DNA of 7,389 nt from UBA11400 sp964550435 (GTDB taxonomy: Bacteria > Bacteroidota > Rhodothermia > Balneolales > HLUCCA01): assembly GCA_964550435.1 (NCBI GenBank), contig CAZJZI010000067.1:1-7389 (forward strand), written 5' to 3'. The position numbers and the translations under genes are program-made. Numbering within the stretch: position 1 is the first letter of the stretch; each line of letters opens with the position of its first letter. Below, one piece after another: positions 5,523-7,389 of this stretch. Below the pieces are notes generated by a model. It worked only from the letters and a program-made list of their open reading frames with translations. It was not told the origin of the DNA and made no database searches.

Positions 5523-6356
5523 ATGTTATTCAAAAGAAGTAATTTTAAGTCCGCTGGAAATAGGAAACTGGCATTTTATACCAAAGAGTCTGTTATACCG
5601 GAATCAAAAAAAGCAATACTTGTCATTCATGGTTATGCTGAATATGTAGACCGATATCGTTCTTTATTTGATCGTTTTTCTAAAGAGGGATACCACGTGT
5701 TTGCAATTGATCATTACGGACATGGACGTAGTGAGGGAACAAAAGGCCTCATAATGGACATTAACCACGTATTGAATGATGTTTCTGAGTGGTTTGATGA
5801 GTTGAAAACTCAAAATCAGGACTTCCAATGGTATATTTTTGGCCATAGCATGGGTGGAGGTATCGCTCTTGACCTTACATTGAAACATCTGGAAGATGTC
5901 AAAGCACTAGTGTTGTCCGGAGCGTTAATCAAACTCCCTGACACAGTACCTGGCTGGATGAAGGTCATTGGACGCATAATTGCAAAAGTAGCCCCAGCTT
6001 TACCGGTTGTTCCCATCGACATTGACCTTATCAGCAGAGATCCTGATGTAGTCAGAATATACAAAGAAGACCCTCTGGTCTATTCAGACAAGGTTAGGGC
6101 TAGAACTGCAGTAGAACTTGAACGCCTAACTTTAATACTCCAGAGCAAGTTACATCAACTCACTATCCCAGTATGGATTGGACATGGCTCTCTTGATCGA
6201 GTTACAGATCCTGAAGGCAGTAAAATGCTCAATCAGAAGGCTGCAAGTCCAGATAAAACTCTGAAGATATACCACGGATTGTTTCATGAGTTGCTCAATG
6301 AACCGGAAGGACAGGTTGTATTACATGATATTATTCACTGGTTATCGAAGAGGTAA
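5523..6356 (+). CDS. Alpha/beta hydrolase, monoacylglycerol lipase type
   Basis: Members of this family (Hydrolase_4) hydrolyse monoacylglycerols or related carboxylic esters. From the ATG at 5523 the protein is 277 residues, typical for the family. It shows the oxyanion-hole motif VIHGYAEYVDRY (34-45), HYGHGRSEG (64-72), the nucleophile elbow GHSMGG (107-112, Ser109), and a cap region (about 135-195). Asp225 in GSLDRVTDP and His255 in GLFHELLNE complete the triad. GHGRS and HELLNE are characteristic of bacterial monoacylglycerol lipases. No signal peptide is visible, so it is probably cytoplasmic. A longer reading from a TTG at 5487 would add WGNRNRRQCKS, which has no family resemblance, so the ATG is preferred although its ribosome-binding site is poor. 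It is divergent from the operon on its left and followed 96 bases later by the DUF819 gene. The exact substrate is not determinable. Confidence 0.92.
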   Translation: MLFKRSNFKSAGNRKLAFYTKESVIPESKKAILVIHGYAEYVDRYRSLFDRFSKEGYHVFAIDHYGHGRSEGTKGLIMDINHVLNDVSEWFDELKTQNQDFQWYIFGHSMGGGIALDLTLKHLEDVKALVLSGALIKLPDTVPGWMKVIGRIIAKVAPALPVVPIDIDLISRDPDVVRIYKEDPLVYSDKVRARTAVELERLTLILQSKLHQLTIPVWIGHGSLDRVTDPEGSKMLNQKAASPDKTLKIYHGLFHELLNEPEGQVVLHDIIHWLSKR

Positions 6357-6390
6357 CCAAAATTCAACAGCATTTCACCGTTGTCTTCAT

Positions 6391-6398
6391 TACTTTTG
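6391..6398 (+). promoter_or_regulatory. Candidate Bacteroidota-type -7 element before the DUF819 gene
   Basis: TACTTTTG matches the Bacteroidota -7 consensus TAnnTTTG exactly and lies about 55 bases upstream of the ATG. No good TTTG -33 element is found at the usual distance, so this is only suggestive. If it is real, the DUF819 gene can be transcribed independently of the lipase gene. Confidence 0.2.
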
Positions 6399-6452
6399 AG
6401 CCTCTTAACCTATTGGCTACCAATTATCGTCACTAATTAAACGAATTTTCAC

Positions 6453-7389
6453 ATGGAATCAGCAACATTAATCAACGATGCATATGGGCTAATTGCCGTC
6501 CTGATAATCATCCCGGCAGTACTGTTTTATCTGGCGGAGAAGACGTTTCTTGCAGGTTTCTTCAAGAAAGTTCCATTGCTTGTGTTTGCATACTTTGTAC
6601 CTAGTTTGTTGTCATCGTTTGGTATAATTCCAACTTCGGCGCCAATTTATGACTCAGTTATGACTTTCGTACTACCTGCAAGTTTGCTGCTACTCACACT
6701 TGCAGTTGACCTGAAGGGAATTATTAATCTAGGTCCGAAAGCGCTGATTTTATTCTTTGCTGCTACTGCAGGAATTGTAATTGGTGGGCCAATATCACTA
6801 TTCGTTTTTCAGGATTATTTACCACCGGATATTTGGAAGGGATTTGCTGCCTTAGCCGGATCCTGGACAGGGGGAGGTGTTAACTTTGTTGCTGTGGGGA
6901 AAATGGTCGAAGCCGACGAAACTATGCTGGGGATGATGGTTATTGTAGATGTAATTGTAGCATATACCTGGACTGGGATTCTTATGTATCTGGCGGGTAG
7001 TTACCAGAAAATCGACAAAAAACTCAATGCTGATAACTCAAGCGTAGAGGAGTTAAAACATAAAGTAGAAGCCTTTCAGAATCAGACTGCTCGTGTGTCA
7101 TCCACTTCAGACTTTATGATACTTTTGGGAGTCGCTTTTGGACTGACCTGGATTGCTGGTGAATTAGGTGTGTATCTACCAACTTTTGGTGGCATTTTGA
7201 GTGCTTTCTCCTGGAAAATCATCATTATCACATTTGCAGGGGTGGCGCTATCGTTTACAAAATTCAGAAATTATGAAGGTGCTGGCGCCTCAAAGCTGGG
7301 AACACTCATGCTCTATATGCTTATAGGCGTTATCGGTGCCGGAGCAGATTTCTCTAAAGTTGCCGAGTATCCGATGTTAATTGCTGCTG
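6453..7389 (+). CDS. DUF819 (YjcL-like) integral membrane protein, cut by the window edge
   Basis: From the ATG at 6453 the frame is open for 312 codons to the right edge, and family members I recall are about 400 residues. The protein is almost wholly hydrophobic, with many predicted membrane segments (for example 12-27, 41-59, 68-86, 96-118, 160-182, 220-240, 254-268, 283-298). The family hallmark AGSWTGGGVNFVAVGK lies at 135-150, and other family-like stretches are LPASLLLLTLAVDLKGI (74-90) and IGAGADF (294-300). A charged loop (about 183-217, KIDKKLNADNSSVEELKHKV) interrupts the membrane segments. The transport-like architecture suggests a permease, but I know of no established substrate. 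No strong ribosome-binding site precedes the ATG (ACGAATTTTCAC). It may be co-transcribed with the lipase gene across a 96-base gap that shows no clear terminator. Confidence 0.88.
   Translation, partial: MESATLINDAYGLIAVLIIIPAVLFYLAEKTFLAGFFKKVPLLVFAYFVPSLLSSFGIIPTSAPIYDSVMTFVLPASLLLLTLAVDLKGIINLGPKALILFFAATAGIVIGGPISLFVFQDYLPPDIWKGFAALAGSWTGGGVNFVAVGKMVEADETMLGMMVIVDVIVAYTWTGILMYLAGSYQKIDKKLNADNSSVEELKHKVEAFQNQTARVSSTSDFMILLGVAFGLTWIAGELGVYLPTFGGILSAFSWKIIIITFAGVALSFTKFRNYEGAGASKLGTLMLYMLIGVIGAGADFSKVAEYPMLIAA

Noticed and set aside
10..5777. Shared 13-base word CCACGTATTGAAT at 10-22 and 5765-5777
   Set aside because: One 13-base match in a window this size is expected by chance, and both copies lie inside unrelated coding sequence.
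6412..6424. Small hairpin ATTGG-CTA-CCAAT after the lipase gene
   Set aside because: Five pairs with a three-base loop and no T-run is too weak to call a terminator.

Overview
The window looks like chromosomal DNA from a free-living member of the Bacteroidota/Balneolota (FCB) group. The evidence is the moderately AT-rich composition, several starts with no Shine-Dalgarno sequence, a signal peptide cleaved before Gln (VHA|QNQ), and a methyltransferase whose motifs resemble the Bacteroidota-type RsmI-like subfamily. The phylum is an inference from these traits. There is no sign of a phage, transposon, integron, CRISPR array, tRNA or rRNA.

Layout, left to right. (1) Positions 1-101, minus strand: the first 33 codons of an exported protein cut by the window edge. 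(2) A 14-bp perfect inverted repeat at 167-202 lies between that gene and ettA. (3) Positions 264-1934, minus strand: the translation factor EttA (ABC-F), apparently starting at TTG. (4) Positions 1935-2270: about 336 bases with no established gene. Its distal part holds a possible 36-codon ORF and two hairpins just ahead of the next gene. (5) Positions 2271-2657, plus strand: a four-repeat ankyrin protein ending at a strong intrinsic terminator. (6) Positions 5383 down to 2713, minus strand: a tight four-gene operon. In order of transcription it encodes a membrane-anchored protein with a serine beta-lactamase-like fold but degenerate catalytic motifs, a 51-residue membrane protein, a two-helix DUF3592-like membrane protein, and an RsmI-like tetrapyrrole-methylase-fold methyltransferase. 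The last two genes overlap by ATGA. (7) A divergent promoter region, then positions 5523-6356, plus strand: a monoacylglycerol-lipase-type alpha/beta hydrolase. (8) Positions 6453 to the right edge, plus strand: the first 312 codons of a DUF819 (YjcL-like) membrane protein.

EttA and the methyltransferase belong to translation-related families. The lipase and DUF819 protein are membrane or lipid related, and the ankyrin protein probably mediates a protein-protein interaction. No defence or secondary-metabolism system is evident. The least ordinary items are the apparent pseudo-serine-hydrolase leading the four-gene operon, the very small membrane protein within it, and the structured, possibly coding leader of the ankyrin gene.
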